A DNA stretch of 13,517 nucleotides from JAICLL01 sp035252155 (GTDB lineage Bacteria; Planctomycetota; Planctomycetia; Pirellulales; JAICIG01). The translations under genes were made by a program, and so were the position numbers. Where the stretch lies: NCBI GenBank assembly GCA_035252155.1, contig DATFDL010000540.1, forward strand, positions 1 to 13,517, written 5' to 3'. The first letter of the stretch is position 1; each line of letters opens with the position of its first letter. Shown here piece by piece: positions 1 to 6,531 of this stretch. The notes under the pieces are model-generated. The model did not search any database and was not told the DNA's origin. It worked only from the letters and a program-made list of their open reading frames with translations.

Positions 1-50
1 CCGACCTCTGACCTCCGGCCTCTCCGCTAAACCCTGAACCGTCAACCCTG
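1..50 (+). repeat. CCCTGAA/CTCTGACC low-complexity tract, site 1
   Basis: A pyrimidine-rich tract of degenerate 7-8-mers (CCTCTGAC, AACCCTGAACC, TCAACCCTG). It overlaps the last codons and stop of the minus-strand signalling gene. Two similar tracts lie at 2507-2540 and 3109-3155, and the phrase CCGACCTCTGACC is shared with the latter. The tract runs to the window edge, so its full extent is unknown. Confidence 0.5.
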
Positions 51-2312
51 CCCCCTATTGAACCAGCTCAACAGGCCGCGGGCGCGGCGAAGCACCACGG
101 CGTCGTCGGTCGCTTCGGCTTCGGCCGCCATGAGATATGACCGCAAACTGGTCAACAGTTGCCGCGCTCGCTCATCAAGCTGAGCTTGCCGCCGGTCGCG
201 ACCCTTGTGCGGCACAATGCGCACGCGAATCTCGGTGCGCGTGGTGGTCGAGCCGCTGCCGCGCCGACCGCGTTCGCGCTCGACATCGGCAAAATCGAGC
301 TCCATGACGAGCCGGATGGGCCGGTCGGTCATGCGGCGGAAAAACGAACCCGATTCTTCGCCAATCGTCAACCGAACGGTTTCGCCCTCGCCCGCCTCGA
401 TGGCGGCGTGATGGTCGGCCACGAACCCGCGCAGTTTTTCAATACACACGCTCAAGGGCGCTTCGCTCAACAAGCGGCGCTCGAGCAGCGTCTTAGTGGA
501 TCGGCCTTCTGCGCCGGCGCTTTCCGAGCCACTGATTTCGGCGGCCCCGCTGCCCAACTGCACCACGCGGTTGCGGCCGTTTTCCTTGGCGTTGAGCAAA
601 GCCCGGTCGGCTCGGCGGAGCATGGTTTCGGGCGTGTCGCCCGGCTGGATTTCGGTCACGCCGAAACTGGCCGTCACGTTTCGCCCGTCCAAGGCCGGCT
701 GGGCGACATGGCTGAACGCCTTGCGTAGCTCTTCGGCCCGGCGCACCGCCGCGGCGTTGTCGCAGTCGGCGCAGAGCATCACAAATTCCTCGCCGCCGTA
801 GCGGGCCACCAGATCGCCCGGACGGCAGCAGCTCTTTAACACGCGGGCAAAGCTTTGAATCACCTCGTCGCCCGCCTGGTGCCCGTAGGTATCGTTGACC
901 AGCTTGAACCGATCGATGTCGCTGATGATCAAGCTGCACGGCAGCTTCTTTTCGAGATGGGCCTCGACAAATCGCACGTGTACGCGGTCGAACTCGGCCC
1001 GGTTGGCCACCTGGGTCAGCGGATCTTTGGTCGCCTTCTCTTGCAGGTTCTCGCACCGCGCTTCCAGCGAAATCTCGGGCGACACGTCGTGCAGCACCAG
1101 CGCCAGGCCGCGGGTGATACTGTCTGGCGACACCACGGGAATGGCGTGAGCATCGACCGCCACCTGCCGGCCGCCGCGGCCGCGGATCGAAAGCCGCCGC
1201 AACCACTGCACGCCCGTGCGAATGGCGTAGGTGATCGGGCACTCTTCCTCCCGCACGCGATGGCCGTGCTCGTCGGTCAGCTCGATCAAGCTCGGCGACC
1301 AGGCTTTCTGATAGACACTCGCCTCGGTGATGCCTGTCAGCCGCTCGGCGCCGCGGTTCCACTCGACCACTTTCAGGCTGCTGTCGATGAAGACCACCGC
1401 GTCGTACATGTTGGCCAGCAGCTTTTGCTGGAAGAGCAACTGCGGCGACAAGCTGCCGGCCGAGGGCGGCGTCTCGCTGTGCCGCCATTGCTGGTGGGCG
1501 GCGTCGGGTTCGAGCACTTGCAGCCAGCGGCGGGCCACCGTCTCGTGCAGCTTGTGCTGGTCGAATTCGTGCAGCTCGGTGAAGAGCTTCACCAGCTCAG
1601 GGTCGAACTGCGTGCCGGCGCAGCGATAGAGCTCATTGAACGCCCGCTCGCGCGAGAACGCCCGCCGGTAGACATGGTCCGACATCATCGCGTCGAAGGC
1701 GTCGACAATGGCCAGCATCCGCGCCCCCAACGGCAGCCCCTGCCCCGAATGCTCGACGTGCGAGCGGCTGCCATCGTACCAGGTCGAAGCCGCGCCGACG
1801 ATCGCCAACACGCCCGGCGATGCGCAGCTCGATCGCAGAATCTCCTGCCCCATCAGCCAGTGGCTGTCCATGGTCGCCGCTTCTTGCGGCGTGAGCGGGC
1901 CGGGCTTGGTGATGATGCTGTCGGGCACGCCGATCTTGCCCACGTCGTGCAGCAGCGCCGCCACTTCGATCTCGTCGGTCTCGTCGCTCGACAGCCCCAG
2001 CCGGTTCGACCACGACGAGCAGCCCAGCGTCACGCGCAGACAGTGCCGGGCGGTCGGCTCGTGTTTCCAACGCAACGCCCGATAGAGACTGCTGGCGACG
2101 CCCAGGCGGACTTCGATCAGCCGGTTCTCGGCCGGGCGCTCGACGGCCGGGGCGTGCTTGCCCGATCCGGCCGCGGCGTCTTCTTCGATCTGTCGCAGCA
2201 GCGAGCTGAGCTGGGCGATGCTCGCTTCGGCGCCGGCGGCGGGTGGCGGCGCAGTGGTTTCAGTAGAGGCGGACGGCTGCGCTGAATTCTCGGAGGGCGG
2301 CTGTATGGCCAT
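42..2312 (-). CDS. Degenerate HD-GYP / PAS / GGDEF signalling protein (probable diguanylate cyclase)
   Basis: A 756-residue protein, probably cytoplasmic, with no membrane segment seen. The first 60 residues are Ala/Pro/Ser-rich. Residues about 70-260 resemble HD-GYP: H90, H122-D123 in LLHDVGKIGVPD, H151 and the IVDAFDA stretch (D204) are present. Where the family has HHExxDGxGYP there is AASTWYDGSRSH (174-185), so two metal-binding histidines and the GYP signature are missing. This half may sense or bind rather than hydrolyse c-di-GMP. A PAS-like domain spans about 295-415. The GGDEF domain spans about 425-585, with the active-site signature GGEEF (506-510) and an RPGD inhibitory I-site (497-500) exactly five residues before it. 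That supports c-di-GMP synthesis with product feedback. Residues about 605-756 form a charged extension I do not recognise. There is no clear Shine-Dalgarno sequence before ATG 2312. Domain calls are firm; the net activity is inferred. Confidence 0.93.
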   Translation of the reverse strand: MAIQPPSENSAQPSASTETTAPPPAAGAEASIAQLSSLLRQIEEDAAAGSGKHAPAVERPAENRLIEVRLGVASSLYRALRWKHEPTARHCLRVTLGCSSWSNRLGLSSDETDEIEVAALLHDVGKIGVPDSIITKPGPLTPQEAATMDSHWLMGQEILRSSCASPGVLAIVGAASTWYDGSRSHVEHSGQGLPLGARMLAIVDAFDAMMSDHVYRRAFSRERAFNELYRCAGTQFDPELVKLFTELHEFDQHKLHETVARRWLQVLEPDAAHQQWRHSETPPSAGSLSPQLLFQQKLLANMYDAVVFIDSSLKVVEWNRGAERLTGITEASVYQKAWSPSLIELTDEHGHRVREEECPITYAIRTGVQWLRRLSIRGRGGRQVAVDAHAIPVVSPDSITRGLALVLHDVSPEISLEARCENLQEKATKDPLTQVANRAEFDRVHVRFVEAHLEKKLPCSLIISDIDRFKLVNDTYGHQAGDEVIQSFARVLKSCCRPGDLVARYGGEEFVMLCADCDNAAAVRRAEELRKAFSHVAQPALDGRNVTASFGVTEIQPGDTPETMLRRADRALLNAKENGRNRVVQLGSGAAEISGSESAGAEGRSTKTLLERRLLSEAPLSVCIEKLRGFVADHHAAIEAGEGETVRLTIGEESGSFFRRMTDRPIRLVMELDFADVERERGRRGSGSTTTRTEIRVRIVPHKGRDRRQAQLDERARQLLTSLRSYLMAAEAEATDDAVVLRRARGLLSWFNRGQG

Positions 2313-2370
2313 GACGTCGACGCGTTGACAAAAAACTCCCGCTTGCCACCGGCGAAACGCTGCCTGGGGC

Positions 2371-2391
2371 GCTGTGCCACACAGCCTTTTT
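2371..2391 (+). terminator. Terminator-like hairpin with T tract in the divergent intergenic region
   Basis: A perfect 6-bp stem, GCTGTG/CACAGC, with loop CCA, is followed by C and five T on the plus strand. The shape is that of an intrinsic terminator. No plus-strand gene ends before it in this window; the sequence to its left is antisense to the signalling gene. It might stop antisense transcription or act in the leader of the gene at 2541. The stem is short. Confidence 0.35.
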
Positions 2392-2482
2392 GATGTAAAA
2401 AACTACGTCACAGCGGCCGGGGGGGCAAACCCGCCGCCCGCGGTGAATTGCGATCGACCGGTATAGAAGGCATGACCGGAGC

Positions 2483-2508
2483 CGTAGAACGGAATTCATT
2501 CCGTTTCC
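2483..2508 (+). repeat. AACGGAAT palindromic repeat, copy 1
   Basis: Flank CGTAG is followed by the palindrome AACGGAAT-TC-ATTCCGTT (2488-2505) and TTCC. The same flank, core and TTTCCT exit occur at 6053-6078. Related copies lie at 6531-6554 (inverted) and, as three tandem copies, at 12661-12741. Here it runs directly into the CCCTGAA tract upstream of the small membrane protein. Confidence 0.85.
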
Positions 2509-2540
2509 TGAACCCTAAACTCTGAACCCTGAACCCTTCC
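2507..2540 (+). repeat. CCCTGAA/CCCTAAA tract abutting a start codon, site 2
   Basis: Degenerate heptamers CTGAACC, CTAAACT, CTGAACC, CTGAACC run to CCTTCC, and the GTG start of the next gene follows at once. No Shine-Dalgarno sequence can fit between. The site at 3109-3155 has the same arrangement. Confidence 0.7.
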
Positions 2541-2960
2541 GTGCAATTCCGGCTGAAAACACTGTTTGTCCTGACCTTCATCGTGGCCCTAATCTGCGCC
2601 GCGCTGTTTGCCTTGCCCGATGCCATTAGTGTCATCGTGCTCTTCACCGTTGGCATGGTGACGCCCGCCGCCACGATCACGGCCATCATCTATGGCCGCG
2701 GAGCCGCCCGTGCCTTTGCAATCGCCGCGTTGGCCTCTGGCGGCTGGGCGCTCTGGTGTTTGCCGCTGTTGATCGCGTCGGCGACCAACAATCTCATTTT
2801 CAATGAATTCACCGTCGACGAAGAATTAGCGATCATCGTGAAAATAGTGTTCGTTGCTTATTATGGGGTGCTCGGCTTGGCCGGCCTGGTGGGCGTCGCC
2901 GTGCGGCGGTTCTTGTACCGCGGACGCAACCATATCCGGCCGCCCAGAGACTGTTGTTAA
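2541..2960 (+). CDS. Small four-helix membrane protein of unknown function
   Basis: A 139-residue hydrophobic protein starting at GTG. The opening MQFRLKTLFVLTFIVALICA matches a pattern I associate with short planctomycete membrane proteins that begin with a basic (R/K)FxLKTLF stretch, and this supports the GTG start despite the lack of a ribosome binding site. Hydrophobic segments lie at about 7-26, 28-50, 59-80 and 97-121, followed by a basic, presumably cytoplasmic tail (RRFLYRGRNHIRPPR) and a terminal Cys-Cys. An acidic loop (NEFTVDEE) separates the last two helices. It carries no catalytic motif and I assign no function. It diverges from the signalling gene, with 228 bases between them, and lies 195 bases before the cytochrome gene. 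Confidence 0.7.
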   Translation: MQFRLKTLFVLTFIVALICAALFALPDAISVIVLFTVGMVTPAATITAIIYGRGAARAFAIAALASGGWALWCLPLLIASATNNLIFNEFTVDEELAIIVKIVFVAYYGVLGLAGLVGVAVRRFLYRGRNHIRPPRDCC

Positions 2961-3053
2961 AAGCCCGCGCGAGAACCGGCATTTCAGCGCAGGCGGCTCG
3001 CTCGTGCTGTTTGGTGACGCTAAACTGGAATGGAAGTCTGCTCGTACTGGGCG

Positions 3054-3093
3054 GCGAGGGAACTGCCCGGCACAAGGCCGGGAGCTAGCTCGC
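3054..3093 (+). repeat. Nested palindrome (two-stem hairpin) between membrane protein and cytochrome genes
   Basis: The inner stem CCCGGC/GCCGGG (3066-3071 with 3077-3082, loop ACAAG) sits inside an outer stem GCGAG/CTCGC (3054-3058 with 3089-3093), with 6-7 unpaired bases on each side. No T tract follows. It may end the upstream transcript or be another dispersed palindrome. The remaining bases of the 2961-3155 gap show no open frame of their own. Confidence 0.45.
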
Positions 3094-3108
3094 GCTTGTC
3101 ACGACGCT

Positions 3109-3155
3109 TGAACCCTGAACTCTGACCCCCGACCTCTGACCCCGACCCCTTCCCC
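3109..3155 (+). repeat. CCCTGAA/CTCTGACC tract abutting a start codon, site 3
   Basis: The tract contains TGAACCCTGAACTCTGACC, then CCGACCTCTGACC, then CCCCTTCCCC immediately before ATG 3156. It has the same words as sites 1 and 2 and the same lack of a Shine-Dalgarno sequence. Confidence 0.7.
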
Positions 3156-4130
3156 ATGCGTCCGCTCATTGCCGCGGCCGGAGTATCGCTGGTCGTGGTG
3201 CTGTTCGACAAACCCGCTGTGCTGCACGCCGCCAAGCCGACGCCCAAGCGCACGTTCAAAACGGCGCCGCCGCCTAAGTTCGACCAAGACGTGCTCGATA
3301 CGTTTTTCACCGATGCGCGCTCCAAGCTCGGCCCCGGTCAGCCCGGCGGAGTCACGCCACAAAACAACGCGCCCGTGGCCGATCGCGAAGACGCCGACGC
3401 GGGGCCGGCAGCCGAGTCGGGCGGGTTCGCCTGGGCGAAGCTCATCACGGCTACGACCCTCGAAGACGAAGTCAAGTCGCAAATAGCGCCCGTCGCCGAA
3501 GTGACCAAGACGCCCAGCGAGTTCAAGGGCGGCGGCAACAACAAGGCGCGGACCTACTTTACCGAACTGGCCATGCTGTTCGGCGTGATCGGGCAATACG
3601 ACGGCGAAGTGCGTTCGAGTTGGAAGCGCGACGCCCTGCCGCTGCGCGACCTGTTTGGACGGGCTGGCGTCAACTGCAAGGTAGGCACCGACAATTCGTT
3701 CAAAGAAGCCAAGCAGCGCAGCGAAGACCTGGCGCAGTTGATTGGCGGCGGCAAGATCGAGCTGCCCAAGGCGAACCCCGACGTCAAATGGGCCGAGGCG
3801 GTCAACCGCGCGCCCCTGATGGTTCGGATGGGCAAGGAGGGTTTCGATCCGCGCATCAAGGCCTGGACGGCCGACAAGGGCGAGTTTTCCAAGAACCGCC
3901 AGGCGCTGGCCAGCGAGGCGCAGATCGTGGCGGTGATTGCCCATTTGATTCAGGACGAAAGCTACGAGTTCGCCGACGACGAAGGCTACCAGGGCTTCGC
4001 CAAGGAGCTTGAGCGGCAAGCCGTCGAGATCGTCGAGGCGATCAAGGCCGACAGTTTCGAGCGGGCGCAAAAGGCCGCCGGGCAATTGAACAAGGCGTGC
4101 AGCAGTTGCCATGGAGATTACCGCAGCTAA
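3156..4130 (+). CDS. Secreted cytochrome c'-like protein with C-terminal CxxCH
   Basis: A 324-residue protein with a signal-peptide-like start (residues 1-25, ending VLHA before AKP) and a low-complexity Pro/Lys linker, so it is expected outside the cytoplasmic membrane. The last residues are KACSSCHGDYRS. C315, C318 and H319 form a heme c attachment site one turn from the C-terminus, followed by the YR typical of cytochrome c'. The preceding helix-rich stretch (about 245-324) fits that four-helix family. An earlier stretch (about 125-178) has a similar hydrophobic pattern (FTELAMLFGVIGQYDGE against EAQIVAVIAHLIQDE) and ends GVNCKVG, with one cysteine and no CxxCH. It looks like a second domain that lost its heme. 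The electron-transfer partner is unknown. It may be co-transcribed with the downstream porin, but a large inverted repeat lies between them. Confidence 0.85.
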   Translation: MRPLIAAAGVSLVVVLFDKPAVLHAAKPTPKRTFKTAPPPKFDQDVLDTFFTDARSKLGPGQPGGVTPQNNAPVADREDADAGPAAESGGFAWAKLITATTLEDEVKSQIAPVAEVTKTPSEFKGGGNNKARTYFTELAMLFGVIGQYDGEVRSSWKRDALPLRDLFGRAGVNCKVGTDNSFKEAKQRSEDLAQLIGGGKIELPKANPDVKWAEAVNRAPLMVRMGKEGFDPRIKAWTADKGEFSKNRQALASEAQIVAVIAHLIQDESYEFADDEGYQGFAKELERQAVEIVEAIKADSFERAQKAAGQLNKACSSCHGDYRS

Positions 4131-4152
4131 GCATCGAGAGGCGATGTAGGGG

Positions 4153-4226
4153 AACCACGAATGACACGAATCACACGAATAAAAATGGCCAGTTGAGAAT
4201 TCGTGTCATTCGTGTGATTCGTGGTT
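4153..4226. repeat. Large inverted repeat built of CACGAAT nonamers
   Basis: Arms 4153-4180 and 4199-4226 (28 nt each) are complementary at 26 of 28 positions around an 18-nt loop. Each arm is itself made of three to four copies of CACGAAT spaced by 9 nt. It begins 22 bases after the cytochrome stop codon, so its RNA would form a strong 3' stem-loop. It could serve as a transcript end or be a dispersed repeat. The rest of the 4131-4400 gap holds only the frame discussed with the next gene. Confidence 0.85.
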
Positions 4227-4400
4227 TCAAGCAGTCATTTCGCGCCAGCGCGAACCGCCCCGTAAAGCTTTTCTCGATTTGATGACTGTAGCGATTTTGC
4301 TGACGATGCAGGCTGCGCGGGAAGAATTGGTGATGCACTCGGAACCTGCCGATATTGACGGCATGAGTCTTGGTGTGCGACGCCGCCCTCTCGCGCCTCG

Positions 4401-6047
4401 GTGGCAGCAGCTTTGGTCGCTTCGTATGTTTTGCCGCTGTTGGTCGTGATCGTCGCCGCGGGCGGGGCCCCGCCGGACGGACCGCCGCAAACGCCGGTAG
4501 TCCCAGCCCTTATGGCCGCCCGCTCGAATGCCATTCCGAACGCGGGCACGCCGCAGTCGCGAGGCGCCGCCGTGATGCGCATTGCGCAACGTCAAGGGGC
4601 GTCGCAGACCGCCGGCAGTTCGGCCCAGCAGCCCGGCGGACCGGAAGAAGTGCAAGAAGAGGCGGAACTGCCGCAGCGCATCATTCCGGCGGAACAGCGA
4701 CCCGCGTTTCGGGCATATAAGCGGTTTTACTACAACAACGATTTTCGCTATTTGAACTACCCCGCCAACCGCGAATTTTACTTCGGCGATTACTTCAAGC
4801 AATTGCCCGTCGGGCGGCGAAGCATGTTCGACTTCGGCGGCGAGTATCGCTTGCGCGATCAGCATGAGGTCAACCTGCGCGGCCGCAACCTGAGTGGCAC
4901 GAGCGACGATTTTCTGCTGCAGCGCACGCGGTTCTACGGCAACCTGAAGCTGGGCGAGCGGCTGCGGCTGTATGGCGAGGCCCTCGATTCGGCCACCTCG
5001 TTCCAGCGTCACCTGCCGCTGCCGACCGAAGAGAACGGCATCGAGGCGCTCAACCTGTTCGCCGACGGCCGGCTCTACGACGCAGAGCGCGGCGAACTGT
5101 GGGGGCGCGTCGGGCGACAAGAACTGGCCTTCGGCAACGAGCGTTTGGTGTCGCCCGCCATCTGGAACAACGTGCTGCGGACCTTCGACGGGGCCAAGAT
5201 GTTTTGGCGTGGCAAAGACTGGAAAGTTGACGGGTTTTGGGTGCGGCCCGTGGCGTTTGGCATTTTGCCGAAGGCCCAGTTGCGGCCCGACCGCCCCGAT
5301 ACCACGCAAAACTTCTACGGCATGTACAGCGTCTACAAGGGTTTCGAAAAGCAGACGGTCGATTTTTATTACCTGGGTCTCGACACCTACGGCGCGCCGC
5401 TCTCGCCGGCCTTTCCGGTTGATAGCAACTTGCAAACGTTCGGCGCTCGTTGGATGGGGAGACAAGAAAACCTGCTCTACGAATTCGAGGGGGCTTATCA
5501 GTTCGGCCTCTGGGGCACGGGCCTCCAGTCGGCGGGCATGACCGTGGCCGGGGTCGGCTACGAGCTTGCCAAGCGACGGGGAAAGCCGCAGGTCTGGGTC
5601 TATTACGACTGGGCCTCAGGCGACGCCAATCCAACGAATGGCCGCCACGGCACCTTTAACCAACTGTTTCCTTGGGGCCACCGCTACTTTGGCTTCATGG
5701 ATCTGGTGGGCCGGCAGAACATCCGCGACTTGAACGGCGTTTTCACGTTCTCGCCCACGGAAAACGCGAACTTTTCGGCGTGGTATCACCTGTTCTATCT
5801 CGACCAGGCCCGCGACGCCCTCTACAACGCATCGGGCAATCCGATTCGCATCTCGCCCACCGGCGCGGCGGGCACGTATGTCGGCCAAGAGGTCGATCTG
5901 CTGTTGCAGATCCTCGTCAATCCGCGGGCCGACATTTTGTTCGGCTATTCGCACTTTTTCGCCGGCAGCTTTGTCAAGGCGACCAACCCGCCCGGCGTCA
6001 GCGGCAACGCCGATTTTTACTATTCGCAGTGGAGCTGGAGGTTTTGA
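4401..6047 (+). CDS. Alginate-export-family outer-membrane beta-barrel protein
   Basis: A 548-residue protein. The N-terminus (about 1-22, AAALVASYVLPLLVVIVAAGG) is signal-like but lacks basic residues. A Pro/Gln/Ala-rich linker follows to about residue 95. From about 144 (FDFGGEYRLRDQHEVNLRG) the protein shows the alternating aromatic/polar strands of the alginate_export (AlgE-like) family, with phrases such as LQRTRFYGNLKLGERLRLYGE, and it ends SQWSWRF. A terminal Phe is the usual outer-membrane assembly signal. Known relatives form anionic-polysaccharide or solute channels; the substrate here is not evident, and no alginate synthesis genes are near. The GTG at 4401 is the first start possible in this frame, because a stop lies at 4356-4358. 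A second frame from ATG 4282 or 4363 reads MSLGVRRRPLAPRW just upstream and would give a better basic n-region if one base were shifted. Family fairly sure; start uncertain. Confidence 0.88.
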   Translation: MAAALVASYVLPLLVVIVAAGGAPPDGPPQTPVVPALMAARSNAIPNAGTPQSRGAAVMRIAQRQGASQTAGSSAQQPGGPEEVQEEAELPQRIIPAEQRPAFRAYKRFYYNNDFRYLNYPANREFYFGDYFKQLPVGRRSMFDFGGEYRLRDQHEVNLRGRNLSGTSDDFLLQRTRFYGNLKLGERLRLYGEALDSATSFQRHLPLPTEENGIEALNLFADGRLYDAERGELWGRVGRQELAFGNERLVSPAIWNNVLRTFDGAKMFWRGKDWKVDGFWVRPVAFGILPKAQLRPDRPDTTQNFYGMYSVYKGFEKQTVDFYYLGLDTYGAPLSPAFPVDSNLQTFGARWMGRQENLLYEFEGAYQFGLWGTGLQSAGMTVAGVGYELAKRRGKPQVWVYYDWASGDANPTNGRHGTFNQLFPWGHRYFGFMDLVGRQNIRDLNGVFTFSPTENANFSAWYHLFYLDQARDALYNASGNPIRISPTGAAGTYVGQEVDLLLQILVNPRADILFGYSHFFAGSFVKATNPPGVSGNADFYYSQWSWRF

Positions 6048-6052
6048 TGCTT

Positions 6053-6078
6053 CGTAGAACGGAATTCATTCCGTTTCC
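6053..6078 (+). repeat. AACGGAAT palindromic repeat, copy 2
   Basis: CGTAG flank, then AACGGAAT-TC-ATTCCGTT (6058-6075) and TTCCT, begin five bases after the porin stop codon. A separate 8-bp hairpin, TCGCCTCG/CGAGGCGA (6079-6098), follows directly without a T tract. Together they occupy the 3' end of the porin transcript. Confidence 0.85.
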
Positions 6079-6129
6079 TCGCCTCGCTCGCGAGGCGACC
6101 ACAAGATTGCCTTCCACCGCCCCATGCGT

Positions 6130-6145
6130 CACAATGGCCATTGTG
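6130..6145. promoter_or_regulatory. 16-bp perfect palindrome, possible toxin-antitoxin operator
   Basis: CACAATGGCCATTGTG is a perfect inverted repeat with no spacer. It lies 44-59 bases upstream of the antitoxin start and downstream of the porin gene. Type II toxin-antitoxin operons are commonly autorepressed through such palindromes. No convincing promoter boxes are visible, so the operator role is inferred from position and symmetry. Confidence 0.45.
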
Positions 6146-6177
6146 GCACCTTCCTTTTTGGCATACGCAAGTTTCGC

Positions 6178-6182
6178 GAGGA
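6178..6182 (+). promoter_or_regulatory. Shine-Dalgarno sequence of the antitoxin gene
   Basis: GAGGA stands six bases before ATG 6189. This decides the start against an in-frame ATG at 6141, which lies inside the palindrome at 6130-6145 and has no ribosome binding site. Confidence 0.65.
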
Positions 6183-6188
6183 AAACCG

Positions 6189-6422
6189 ATGAGCTCGGTC
6201 GATCAACTCTTCCACGATGCTTTTGCCTTAAGTCCGGAGATCAAGTTGAAGCTCATCCACGAATTGTGGGACGATCTGGCGGCCAACCCTTCGGATGTGC
6301 CCGTTCACGACTGGCAGATCGAAGAGCTTGAGCGACGAAAGCGGAAACTGTCCGAAGACCCGACCACCGCTATGTCATGGGACGAGTTCGACCGCCGGCT
6401 ACGCGAGCGATATGGCTTCTAA
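6189..6422 (+). CDS. Antitoxin, addiction-module component family (TIGR02574-like)
   Basis: A 77-residue acidic protein, MSSVDQLFHDAFALSPEIKL and onward. It has the family's usual order: an N-terminal helix, LSPEIKLKLIHELWDDL, a middle loop, then WQIEELERRKRKLSEDPTTAMSWDEFDRRLRERYG. The final part (ditch-like MSWDEFxxRL) is the stretch that relatives use to wrap and neutralise a ParE/RelE-type toxin. Length fits the family. A GAGGA ribosome binding site fixes the start. The stop overlaps the ATG of the toxin frame by 11 bases, the normal arrangement for such pairs. Because the partner is broken, this antitoxin is probably an orphan here. It could still buffer a related toxin elsewhere, which is inference. 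Confidence 0.85.
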   Translation: MSSVDQLFHDAFALSPEIKLKLIHELWDDLAANPSDVPVHDWQIEELERRKRKLSEDPTTAMSWDEFDRRLRERYGF

Positions 6423-6531
6423 ACTGCGTATCACGACCGCGGCCGAAGAGGACTTGGAAATTATCTACCAACGCTATGAAGCGCGTGGCAATCACGGATC
6501 GAGTAGTCGGCTGGCATTTAGGATGGCAGAA
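6412..6531 (+). pseudogene. Truncated ParE/RelE-type toxin remnant
   Basis: The frame starts at ATG 6412, overlapping the antitoxin stop, and reads MASKLRITTAAEEDLEIIYQ then RYEARGNHG. This matches the opening beta strand and first helix of ParE/RelE toxins that pair with this antitoxin family (typically LRxTxxAExDLxEIYxYYE). After about residue 29 the similarity ends. The usual second helix, the central strands and the catalytic or gyrase-binding C-terminus are missing. The frame stays open to 6660 only by crossing palindromic repeat copy 3 and then reading antisense through the 3' end of glgB. A normal toxin is about 90-100 residues. I judge it non-functional. Confidence 0.75.

Noticed and set aside
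855..2285. A 476-codon open frame on the plus strand
   Set aside because: It is antisense to the HD-GYP/PAS/GGDEF gene, with composition rich in Arg, His, Val and Gln typical of mirror frames.
2316..2329. Near-palindrome GTCGACGCGTTGAC just before the start of the signalling gene
   Set aside because: It has 12 of 14 symmetric positions, is short and G+C-rich, and has no second copy, so an operator call is not supported.
2340..2385. Sigma-54 promoter for the signalling gene
   Set aside because: TGGCAC is present on the minus strand but the required TTGC element at the right spacing is not.
2260..2499. A short minus-strand frame starting MNSVLRLRS
   Set aside because: Its start is palindrome copy 1, it overlaps the start of the signalling gene, and the rest resembles no protein.
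4097..4282. A short frame encoding NDTNHTNKNG and RIRVIRVIRG
   Set aside because: It is only a translation of the CACGAAT inverted repeat.
4227..5465. A 412-codon open frame on the minus strand
   Set aside because: It is antisense to the alginate-export-family gene and has no recognisable motif.
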